Source: a bacterium (GTDB lineage: Bacteria > SZUA-182 > DTGQ01). From it: 64,000 nucleotides of DNA. Under the pieces are notes generated by a model. That model was not told the DNA's origin. It saw nothing but the letters and a program-made list of their open reading frames with translations, and made no database searches. The stretch spans positions 18,306 to 82,305 of the forward strand of contig JAILZY010000005.1 of NCBI GenBank assembly GCA_023512255.1, given 5' to 3'. A program made the position numbers and the translations under genes. This document shows, piece by piece, positions 17,753 through 25,356 of this stretch (position 1 is the first letter of the stretch; every line of letters begins with the position of its first letter).

Positions 17753-17839
17753 GTGAACAACGTCGGCTATCTGCAGAGTCTTTTGGCCACTAAGGAATTG
17801 TTTTCTACAAAACGGATACACTGGATAATAGGGCTATAG
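17753..17839 (+). CDS. 28-residue leader peptide upstream of the ECF sigma gene
   Basis: A GTG at 17753 lies 5 nt after GGAGG (within TTTAGGAGGCACAA) and opens a 28-codon frame (MNNVGYLQSLLATKELFSTK, then RIHWIIGL) ending with TAG at 17837-17839. Only 3 nt separate that stop from the ATG of the sigma gene, which has no convincing ribosome-binding site of its own. The arrangement suggests that translation of the leader drives initiation at the sigma gene. The peptide matches no family I know. It could also be an upstream in-frame relic. Confidence 0.5.
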   Translation: MNNVGYLQSLLATKELFSTKRIHWIIGL

Positions 17840-17842
17840 CTT

Positions 17843-18466
17843 ATGAACACTCTGGCGCAACAAGATGGAGAGATTACCAGTTTTCTGGAGGCCTGCATAA
17901 ATCGGGATGAGCATGCTTGGGATGAATTTATTGCTAAGTACAGCAAGCTGATATACAATTATATTATCAAAACTCTCAAGAGATATAATTTTCAATTTCA
18001 ATCGGATGAGCTGGAAGAAATCTACAACCGGATTTTTGCCGCTCTTTTAGAGAATGATTGTCGTCGACTGCAAAATTTTCGGGGGACAACCGAAAAGTCA
18101 TTTACCGCTTATTTGCGTGAGATTTGTTTTCACAACACGGTTGATTTTCTTAGAGAGAGGAGATTTTTTCTGGATATTGAGGAGGTCCCAGAAAGCTCCT
18201 CAACGGAGTCAGGGTATGATAATCTTGAATTGAAGCAACTTCAGAATATTATTGGGGAATTGAAAAAAGAGCTGAATCCTCGGCACAAACTTTTCTTCAA
18301 ACTGATCTTCGAGGAAGAACTCCCCTCTGATGAGGTGGGAAGGATTATGAACCTGAAGCTGAACGCCATTCACCAGTTGAAGTTCCGGCTGATTAATAAG
18401 CTTATTCAGATTGCTAAGGAGAAAAATTTATATCGCGATTTAGAAACGTTCATAAGAGATCTTTAG
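17843..18466 (+). CDS. ECF-like RNA polymerase sigma factor
   Basis: 207 residues. The N-terminal half matches sigma region 2 (AWDEFIAKYSKLIYNYIIKTL, then LEEIYNRIFAALLEND, then FTAYLREICFHNTVDFLRERR, the DNA-melting/-10 helix). The C-terminal half (LNPRHKLFFKLIFEEELPSDEVGRIMNL and the helix after it) resembles the region 4 helix-turn-helix. No membrane or sensor domain is present. It is followed after 60 nt by a zinc-finger anti-sigma candidate, the usual ECF pairing. It may direct transcription of the CHAT operon itself. The subgroup cannot be named from sequence alone. Confidence 0.85.
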   Translation: MNTLAQQDGEITSFLEACINRDEHAWDEFIAKYSKLIYNYIIKTLKRYNFQFQSDELEEIYNRIFAALLENDCRRLQNFRGTTEKSFTAYLREICFHNTVDFLRERRFFLDIEEVPESSSTESGYDNLELKQLQNIIGELKKELNPRHKLFFKLIFEEELPSDEVGRIMNLKLNAIHQLKFRLINKLIQIAKEKNLYRDLETFIRDL

Positions 18467-18526
18467 GTTGTTCGTCTATCTTGGTGATGTTAAACTTAAA
18501 AGAGTCCACCTGATAAGGAGTTAATC

Positions 18527-19237
18527 ATGGAAAGAGATATTGAAAAATTTGCTGAGGTACTGCACTGTATCTCTCCTCGAAGGAGGGGAATCGCACCCCG
18601 CTGTACTCCTGATTGCTTGACTGAAGAAAGGTTAGAAGCGTATTACCAGGGGACCTTACCCAAACCTGAAGGAACGAAGATTGAAAACCATCTCCTTACC
18701 TGTCGATATTGCTATGACAGGCTAATCATTTTAGATCAATTTATGACCGGAGAACAAGTTAATGTACCGCACAGTCTCATGGTCAAAGCCAAAGAGGCTG
18801 TTTTCAAAAATTCCAATCGAGTTCTGGAAATCGTTTTGAGTATTACCCAAAAAGCAATCAGGATTATTAAAAATACCGGAGAGTTACTGACTCCAGCCCC
18901 CATTTTACAGCCTGCCCGAGGACGAGAGGATAAGATCAATCAGGGCCAATTGTCCGATTTGATTATGATCTCCAAGGAATTCAACGATCTGAAAATTGAT
19001 GTTCAGATCGAGTGCATTAATGATTCTTATAAGGTCATACTTAATGCCTCAGATCCAATCAATCAAACACCCCTGACCGGCGCTCGGCTAGCCCTTTTTT
19101 CGGGTGGAAGAGAGATCAGCTCCGTCGAGGACAGTGAAGCTCTGTTTTACCTGAAGCTGAGAAAATACCTCATCAAGGTCCTCTTTGAAGACCGGGAGCT
19201 AGGCCAGATTAGGTTGGATTTGCGAAAAGAATCCTGA
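18527..19237 (+). CDS. Soluble zinc-finger anti-sigma factor candidate
   Basis: 236 residues, ATG with AAGGAG 6 nt upstream. Near the N-terminus the pattern H55-x3-C59-x2-C62 (ENHLLTCRYCYDRL), with CLTEERLEAYYQGTLP before it, is the zf-HC2 fold of anti-sigma factors. There is no membrane helix; the rest (residues 80-236) is a mixed alpha/beta region ending in a beta-rich module (GARLALFSGGREISSVEDSEALFYLKL) of unknown kind. It probably binds the sigma factor just upstream in the cytoplasm. The signal that releases it is not evident. Confidence 0.75.
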   Translation: MERDIEKFAEVLHCISPRRRGIAPRCTPDCLTEERLEAYYQGTLPKPEGTKIENHLLTCRYCYDRLIILDQFMTGEQVNVPHSLMVKAKEAVFKNSNRVLEIVLSITQKAIRIIKNTGELLTPAPILQPARGREDKINQGQLSDLIMISKEFNDLKIDVQIECINDSYKVILNASDPINQTPLTGARLALFSGGREISSVEDSEALFYLKLRKYLIKVLFEDRELGQIRLDLRKES

Positions 19238-19322
19238 TGAATCTGATGAGTAATCCTGATAAATAGAGAATTCTTAGCCGAGGGAAAGAGTTCACAACTT
19301 TTTGTAGTCTGGGAAACAAGCA

Positions 19323-21581
19323 ATGAAAGAGGCGCTCTTTTTAGAAATATCTCGAAAAGCCGACAATCTGGAAATTAGTCTTAGTGAAGGCGAGCAGACG
19401 GTAACTCATTATGAAGAATGCCGCCTACCAAGTTCTGATCTGGAGCGCAGATGCAGAGAGCTTCTCCATCTTTTGAATGCCGTCTCCCGTCACGGGAAAA
19501 TTCCAGTTAAGATCTTCCACGAGCTTCAGCAGATGGGGCAGGTGCTCTACAATGAAATTTTCCCACTCAGTATCAAAAAAGAGCTTGCCGAGACCTCGGT
19601 CGAAGATATTATTCTGAAAATTGATAACCGCCTGGTGCAAGTTCCCTGGGAATTGATCTACACGGGGCGAGAGTTTTTTTGTGAGCGATTCAATATTGGT
19701 CGTATCGTTAAGACCCAACAGGTTATTGCCTCGGGCGGGATCAAGAAAGAGCTTCATCCTCCTTTGAACATGCTTATCATTACCGACCCAAAGGGTGATC
19801 TGCAGTCGGCCTATGAGGAGGGAAGCCTTATTCGGGAGAGCCTGAAGCAGAAAGCGATCAATATTACCCTGGTCAGCTCTGAGGTAAGCGTTGATTATCT
19901 GAAAAAAAAGTTGCTTCAGTTTGATCTCATTCACTACGCAGGCCATGCAGATTATAATCTGGATGATCCCTCGACTAGCGGATGGATCCTTGAGGATGGG
20001 AAATTTACTGCCCTAGACATCCATAAACTTTCCGGCACTAGTCCTATGCCTGCCTTAGTATTCTCAAATGCCTGTCAGTCGGCTACCACTGAAGAATGGC
20101 AAAAGGGAACTACGGATGGCGAAAAAATCTACGGTTTAGCCAATGCCTTTCTACTGGCTGGAGTGCAGCATTATATCGGCACTTTCTGGAAGGTGCTGGA
20201 TACGCCGAGCACAAGCTTTGCCATTGAGTTTTATCGTCAACTCCTAAGCGGCCACAGTATCGGCCAGGCCATGAGATCGGCCCGTATGTCCCTCAAAGAG
20301 CGCTATGGTCGGGAAAATATCCTATGGGCAAGCTATCTGCTCTACGGAGATCCGACGGCTAGATATTTTGAATTATCCAAGAAAGATGATATGTCGCGTC
20401 GGGATTTTCAAGCTACCTCTTGGGCGGCCTCCCTTTCTCCTCAGCTTACCTCTGCCTCTTGTGGCCCTTCTTCCTCCTGGAATCCGGCCACAGAATGGCT
20501 GATCCAGGAAAAGAGCCGAGGAGGGGGCCTATTATGGAAAACACGCTCTCCCTCAGAGCTTATGGAGCGCAGTTGGCAGGCGGAAAAAGAGTGTCAGCAA
20601 AGCAGCGAGGCGGCAAAGGAGAGCAAGCCTGAACAGCGTGGTCGATCTCGCCTATGGTACAGTGCGGCTACTGTGGGAATGCTAGCAGCCGTCGGCCTTC
20701 TTTTTTCCCTTTTTCATGGAGAAAAGGATAGGTCTTCGCTCATCTCGGCTATCCTAAGCGGCAGATGGACTACGGTCAAGGCTGTCGATCAGCAACAGCC
20801 TTATAATTTGGCCGAAATCTTTAAAGATGAAAATTCGTTGATGAACTTTTTTCAAGGGCTGGTCAGGCAATATCAATGGGCGGCAGAGAGAGCAAAAGGG
20901 CCGCTAGATGAGTGGAGTTCACGCCCCTTGACGCTTTTTTTCTATACTCCGCAAGGAAATACTGAAGGACGGATCCAGGTTCTGACTACCAAGATTATGG
21001 CTCGGTTAAATAAAGATGAGCGTCTTAAAGTTATAGAGCGTGCAGAATTTGAAAGCCTCATTCAGGAGTTAGCCATATCTTCTTCCCCTTTGGCGAATAA
21101 AAATTTTGCCCTGAGGACTAATGAAATGGTATCGGGGCGTCTGTTGAATATTTGTAGTATTTATCAAGATGGATCAAAGTTACAGCTTATCATGCGTCTG
21201 GTTGAAAGTGAAACCACAATTGTGAAAGCTGCCCTATATGAAGAGTGGGAAAACGAAAGCTCGACTGAGGTGATAGCTGATCGCCTGGTTCAAAAACTTC
21301 TTCAGGTCATTGATGAGAAATTCCCATTGAGAGGGAAAATTAGTTATGTAGTAAATAGTAATAATGTTAAGCTCAATATCGGGGCCAGGCAGGGTTTGAA
21401 ATCAGGAACAAAACTCAATGTCTTTAAAGATCAACGCATAACTCAAGATGGAGAAATCGTTAGTGAAGAGAGTGTTAAAGTTGGGGAACTTGAGGTTTCC
21501 AAGGTAACAGAAGATTGCGGCTACGCGAAAGTCCTGAGTAAATCCGAAGACCTGGCAGTCGGTATGAAAGTTATTCCTTAA
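19323..21581 (+). CDS. CHAT-domain caspase-like protease with membrane helix and CsgG-like C-terminal domain
   Basis: 752 residues. Residues about 95-350 form a CHAT (caspase HetF-associated with TPRs) protease with VPWELIY, the catalytic His208 in HYAGHAD and the catalytic Cys251 in FSNACQSA, then FLLAGVQHYIGTFWKVLD. A polar linker of about 75 residues leads to one membrane helix (about 443-463). The C-terminal part is probably outside the membrane: first a CsgG/FlgT-like segment (RLNKDERLKVIERAEFESLIQE), then a small beta domain (GARQGLKSGTKLNVFKD). Dyad and helix are plain; the CsgG link is weaker. It may couple a periplasmic sensor to a cytoplasmic protease; its target could be the adjacent anti-sigma factor. 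Confidence 0.82.
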   Translation: MKEALFLEISRKADNLEISLSEGEQTVTHYEECRLPSSDLERRCRELLHLLNAVSRHGKIPVKIFHELQQMGQVLYNEIFPLSIKKELAETSVEDIILKIDNRLVQVPWELIYTGREFFCERFNIGRIVKTQQVIASGGIKKELHPPLNMLIITDPKGDLQSAYEEGSLIRESLKQKAINITLVSSEVSVDYLKKKLLQFDLIHYAGHADYNLDDPSTSGWILEDGKFTALDIHKLSGTSPMPALVFSNACQSATTEEWQKGTTDGEKIYGLANAFLLAGVQHYIGTFWKVLDTPSTSFAIEFYRQLLSGHSIGQAMRSARMSLKERYGRENILWASYLLYGDPTARYFELSKKDDMSRRDFQATSWAASLSPQLTSASCGPSSSWNPATEWLIQEKSRGGGLLWKTRSPSELMERSWQAEKECQQSSEAAKESKPEQRGRSRLWYSAATVGMLAAVGLLFSLFHGEKDRSSLISAILSGRWTTVKAVDQQQPYNLAEIFKDENSLMNFFQGLVRQYQWAAERAKGPLDEWSSRPLTLFFYTPQGNTEGRIQVLTTKIMARLNKDERLKVIERAEFESLIQELAISSSPLANKNFALRTNEMVSGRLLNICSIYQDGSKLQLIMRLVESETTIVKAALYEEWENESSTEVIADRLVQKLLQVIDEKFPLRGKISYVVNSNNVKLNIGARQGLKSGTKLNVFKDQRITQDGEIVSEESVKVGELEVSKVTEDCGYAKVLSKSEDLAVGMKVIP

Positions 21582-21614
21582 AAAACAACCTCAAGGTCGA
21601 AATACACAAAAGCA

Positions 21615-23693
21615 ATGAACAGCCAAGGTAGGTTTACACCGTTGTTTAAAATAATACTCGGGACAATAGCGCTCATTTTGTTAGCCCTCCAGTTTGGATG
21701 TGCAGTCAAGGCTGGTCCGATTTACCACAAGGGAGGAAGGGAATATGGGCGGATTAAGGGTATCTGGGGAAGTACCTTCTGGAATTACTATGAGCGGGGG
21801 CTCTCCTATGCTGAAGGAGAATTCTGGACCGAAGCCATCCATGACTTTCAGCAGGCCATCCGGTTAAAAAATCAAGACCAACGCCGGGTGCGCACCTATG
21901 GTCTCCATATCCTCGACGACTACTTCCCCCATCGGGAGATGGGCATTGTCTACTACGCAATGGGTGATTATCAAAAGGCTATTCAAGAGCTCTCCCTCTC
22001 TCTGAAATACTATCCTTCCGCCAAAGCCAAATATTATTTGAACCGATCCCGCCAGGCTTACTTGCAGCAGAGAGGGCAGGATAAGGCTTGCCCGCAAATC
22101 TTATTTACCTCCCATCGGGATCAGCAACTGGTGAGTGGATTTGAGGCCCTGATTGAAGGCCGGGCAAGTGATGATTGTTTTGTTGAAAAAATTATGATTA
22201 ACGGCACCCCCTATCTGTGTGAACTTGCCCAGCCAGAGATTCCCTTTTCGGCCACCGTTGATCTTGAGCCCGGAGTAAACGAGATTAAGGTCGTGGCTAA
22301 AGATCTTCTTGGCAAGGAAACCGTAGCCAGCCTTCATCTGATCGCTGATCGACAAGCTCCACTGCTCTATGTTGAGGATCTGCGGATCATGCCGGCGGCT
22401 GGAAATGAGGGTCGCTATCCTGGTGGGGAAATTCAAATTGAAGGGCGGATTAAAGATTTAGCCGGAGTCCGAAGTTTTCAGATTGACCAAAAAGAGGTCC
22501 CACTCCATGGAGCGGAGGGAAGGTTCCTCTTCCGCTCTCCCCTGATTGAATCAAGATCCTTTCTCCCCTTTACGGCCGAGGATCGTTTGGGGAATCGGGT
22601 AGAGGGGCAAATCGGGATCGAGACAGATCAGCAAAAGGAGTATACTTTTTTGCCGCGGCTAGTCAGGGTAGCCTCTTTGCGCTTGGCTGGAGTTGGCAGC
22701 TTCAGACAGCAAGGGGAAAGTAGAGATCTTCAGCCACCCACTATACGCATAGATTCGCCCAAAGGGGATCTTGTTGTAGATTGGGAATCTGTGTTCGTAT
22801 GCGGTGAGGTTCAGGATACCGGAGGTATTCGAGATATCTTGATTAATCATGAATCTGTCATGGCTGGAGAGGGAAAGAGGATTTATTTTAACCATATTTT
22901 TAAATTGCCACCAGGGAAGACTACCATCACCATTCAAGCCATAGATCGAGCTGGCAATGAAAAGACAAAATCGATCACTATTGAGCGCAAAATCAATCCG
23001 GTCCGCCAGATTGGCGCCAGAATGAGTCTGGCCATTATCCCATTTACCCAATACGGGAAAAATGAGCCGGGAGGGTGGAATTTGGTGACTGATTTTCTGA
23101 TCAAAGCCTTTGCGGATCAAGAGCGATTCTTTGTGGTTGATCGGCAAAGGATTGATCAGGTTTTGCGACGACTGAAGAAGGATGATCCTGAAAATCCTGA
23201 GATTTCGCCTCGGGAGTTTGGAACGATGGTTTGTGCCGAAACAATTCTGGCCGGGCATGTCTACGAAAGCAAGGGATTCGTTGAGATCGCTGCCCGGCTG
23301 ATCGATACTGAAACCTCGGTCATTCTGGACTGTCAAGATGTCTATGGGCCCGAAGACTCAGAGAGTCTCAAAACCCTTCTTGAGGGATTGGCTCTAAAAT
23401 TCAAGCACAGCTTTCCGCTGGTTGAAGGAATGATTGTGGAAAAAGAGGGGCAGAGCATTTTTGTCAATCTTGGCAAGGAGAAAAATATTAAGGAATTTAC
23501 CAAATTCATCGTTTTTCGAGATGGCAGGCCGCTAATCGACCCACTTACCAAAAAGGTGTTGGAATACCGGCCTGATATCCTAGGAGAGGCTAAGATCGTC
23601 AAGGTTTTTGAGCAAACTTCACAAGCTGATCTAAGGATTAAGGATCAACAAAAAGATACTGTCCGGGTTAAGGATCGGGTTATTACCAAGTGA
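21615..23693 (+). CDS. TPR / Ig-like / CsgG-like outer-membrane lipoprotein
   Basis: 692 residues. A hydrophobic signal ends in LQFGC with Cys29 as the probable lipidation site. Two or more TPR units follow (YERGLSYAEGEFWTEAIHDF; YYAMGDYQKAIQEL). Next come two Ig-like modules of the glucodextranase B type (about 190-250 and 355-440, for example PPTIRIDSPKGDLVVDWESV and AIDRAGNEKTKSI). A CsgG-like domain from about 450 carries SLAIIPF, RFFVVDRQRIDQVLRRL, AETILAGHVYE and VEIAARLIDTETSVIL. CsgG forms an outer-membrane export pore, but many relatives are only envelope assembly factors. It lies 33 nt after the CHAT gene, whose C-terminus looks related. Confidence 0.8.
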   Translation: MNSQGRFTPLFKIILGTIALILLALQFGCAVKAGPIYHKGGREYGRIKGIWGSTFWNYYERGLSYAEGEFWTEAIHDFQQAIRLKNQDQRRVRTYGLHILDDYFPHREMGIVYYAMGDYQKAIQELSLSLKYYPSAKAKYYLNRSRQAYLQQRGQDKACPQILFTSHRDQQLVSGFEALIEGRASDDCFVEKIMINGTPYLCELAQPEIPFSATVDLEPGVNEIKVVAKDLLGKETVASLHLIADRQAPLLYVEDLRIMPAAGNEGRYPGGEIQIEGRIKDLAGVRSFQIDQKEVPLHGAEGRFLFRSPLIESRSFLPFTAEDRLGNRVEGQIGIETDQQKEYTFLPRLVRVASLRLAGVGSFRQQGESRDLQPPTIRIDSPKGDLVVDWESVFVCGEVQDTGGIRDILINHESVMAGEGKRIYFNHIFKLPPGKTTITIQAIDRAGNEKTKSITIERKINPVRQIGARMSLAIIPFTQYGKNEPGGWNLVTDFLIKAFADQERFFVVDRQRIDQVLRRLKKDDPENPEISPREFGTMVCAETILAGHVYESKGFVEIAARLIDTETSVILDCQDVYGPEDSESLKTLLEGLALKFKHSFPLVEGMIVEKEGQSIFVNLGKEKNIKEFTKFIVFRDGRPLIDPLTKKVLEYRPDILGEAKIVKVFEQTSQADLRIKDQQKDTVRVKDRVITK

Positions 23694-23711
23694 GGTGTGC
23701 GGGAGAGAAAG

Positions 23712-25070
23712 ATGGAAAGGGCAAGAGCAGTAGAGATGAGAGCGACGAAAAAAAGATGTTTTATCCCTTGGGGCCTGGCCTGGATAGTGGCAGGAATATG
23801 GTTATTATCTTCTTGGTGTGGCTATGCGCAAGAGCCAATACCCACCTCACCCCCAGTGCCTGTAGGTTCGGGAGCTAGGGCTATGGGCATGGGGGGAGCC
23901 TTTATTGCTGTGGCCGATGATGCCACCGCAGCCTCTTGGAATCCGGGCGGACTTGGCCAGCTGCAGCAGCCAGAGATGTCGGTTGTGGGAAGTTATTTTT
24001 TACGGCAAGAAGACTATAGCGGTAATAATGTGGAAAATATGGGTAGCTCTCGAAACTCTTCTTCGGACCTAAACTACTTCAGCCTGGCCTTGGCTGGAAA
24101 CATCTGGCAGAGAAATTTATTTTGTTCTCTCAATTACCAGAAATTATTCGACTTTAGCCGAAGCGTCCAATGCGGTAGCCGTACACCTGATAAAGAAGGT
24201 GGTACAATTAATGCCATAAAAAACGATTTTAAGCAGCAAGGCTCTCTTTATGCTTACTCTCCAGCTATAGCTGTGGAATGGATCCCGGGCAGTCTATATG
24301 TTGGTTTGGCTTACAATCTCTGGTCAGATAATTATACTCACCAAAGCCGGTGGGAGAGCTTTAACCATGGGTCCACTAGTGGTCAAACTTTTAGTAGCTG
24401 GGACACTAAAGAAGTCTATAAGGATTTTCATGGAGAAAACTGGACTTTCGGCTTATTGTGGAAGCTAAACCCGCAGCTCCAGTTAGGTGGGGTATACAAA
24501 ACTCCATTTAAGGCCAGGGTAAGATACGAGAGATTTGATGAGTTCCCCGGTGGAGCATGTACTGAGAAGAAAATATTACACATCAATTTCCCTGTTGCCT
24601 ATGGGGTTGGGCTTTCATACAAATTGGGGAATTCCTGGACCTTAGCTGGAGATGTTACCTATACCAGATGGCAGGATTATCAGATTTCAGATTCAGGTAC
24701 AGTAAGAGGGCCTTTTGTCAAAAAGTCCGGCCAATTACCGGAGAAGGATCCTACCTATACAGCTCGCCTGGGAGTAGAATATGCTTATATCTTGGATGAG
24801 AAAGACCTGCTCGTTCTTCCTGTTCGGCTTGGGGTATTTTATGATCCTGAACCCTCGGTCAAAGCTCCTCAGGATTTTTATGGGCTAAGCTGTGGCTTTG
24901 GAATAGCCGATAAACGATTTTCATTAGATTTTGCTTATCAATTTAGAACTGGAACACCGGTTAATTCAATCGAGCTTGGCCTCGATCCGGCTCAGGTGAT
25001 CAATAAGGGGGATGAGGGAAAAATCCGGCAACATTTTTTCTTAACCTCTCTTATTTTTTATCGCTTTTAA
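23712..25070 (+). CDS. Outer-membrane beta-barrel protein (UPF0164/FadL-PorV type)
   Basis: 452 residues from the ATG at 23712, which lies 6 nt after GGGAG; a GTG 15 nt earlier would overlap that site. A signal peptide (GLAWIVAGIWLLSSW, cut near GYAQ) leads to PVGSGARAMGMGGAFIAVADDATAASWNPGGLGQL, the hallmark of the FadL/PorV/UPF0164 barrels. The remainder alternates polar and aromatic residues in strands and ends in Phe (LIFYRF), as outer-membrane barrels do. Relatives act in lipid uptake or as partners of secretion systems (PorV). It is 18 nt after the lipoprotein gene, so the barrel probably serves the same machine. Confidence 0.85.
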   Translation: MERARAVEMRATKKRCFIPWGLAWIVAGIWLLSSWCGYAQEPIPTSPPVPVGSGARAMGMGGAFIAVADDATAASWNPGGLGQLQQPEMSVVGSYFLRQEDYSGNNVENMGSSRNSSSDLNYFSLALAGNIWQRNLFCSLNYQKLFDFSRSVQCGSRTPDKEGGTINAIKNDFKQQGSLYAYSPAIAVEWIPGSLYVGLAYNLWSDNYTHQSRWESFNHGSTSGQTFSSWDTKEVYKDFHGENWTFGLLWKLNPQLQLGGVYKTPFKARVRYERFDEFPGGACTEKKILHINFPVAYGVGLSYKLGNSWTLAGDVTYTRWQDYQISDSGTVRGPFVKKSGQLPEKDPTYTARLGVEYAYILDEKDLLVLPVRLGVFYDPEPSVKAPQDFYGLSCGFGIADKRFSLDFAYQFRTGTPVNSIELGLDPAQVINKGDEGKIRQHFFLTSLIFYRF

Positions 25071-25356
25071 TGAAAGATTTCTCTGGAGAAACTATTTTGA
25101 TCTAAGAAAAAAAATGCACATATGAATTTTATTTCAGAGTAGGGCCTATCTATGCAAAGTTAAGTGAGGCAATAAAAAATTCTTACTTTTAAATTACAAG
25201 GGGTTAAGAAGATAACAATTCTTTTCATATGCCTGTGATGGCAGGCACTGATGTTGCAAGTCGAAGTTTGAGCTTGGAGCTTGATCTTGTGTTTTATCCA
25301 GAAGCGAGATAAGGCAAGGTGCAGCTTTAAGTTGTTGGTTAGGAAGGTATGAGACG

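Noticed and set aside
19425..19946. A 173-codon minus-strand frame antisense to the CHAT domain
   Set aside because: It mirrors the codon pattern of the CHAT gene, whose catalytic residues are intact; no independent initiation signal.
22659..23336. A 225-codon minus-strand frame inside the CsgG-like lipoprotein gene
   Set aside because: It is antisense to conserved domains of the lipoprotein, has no ribosome-binding site and no recognisable motif.
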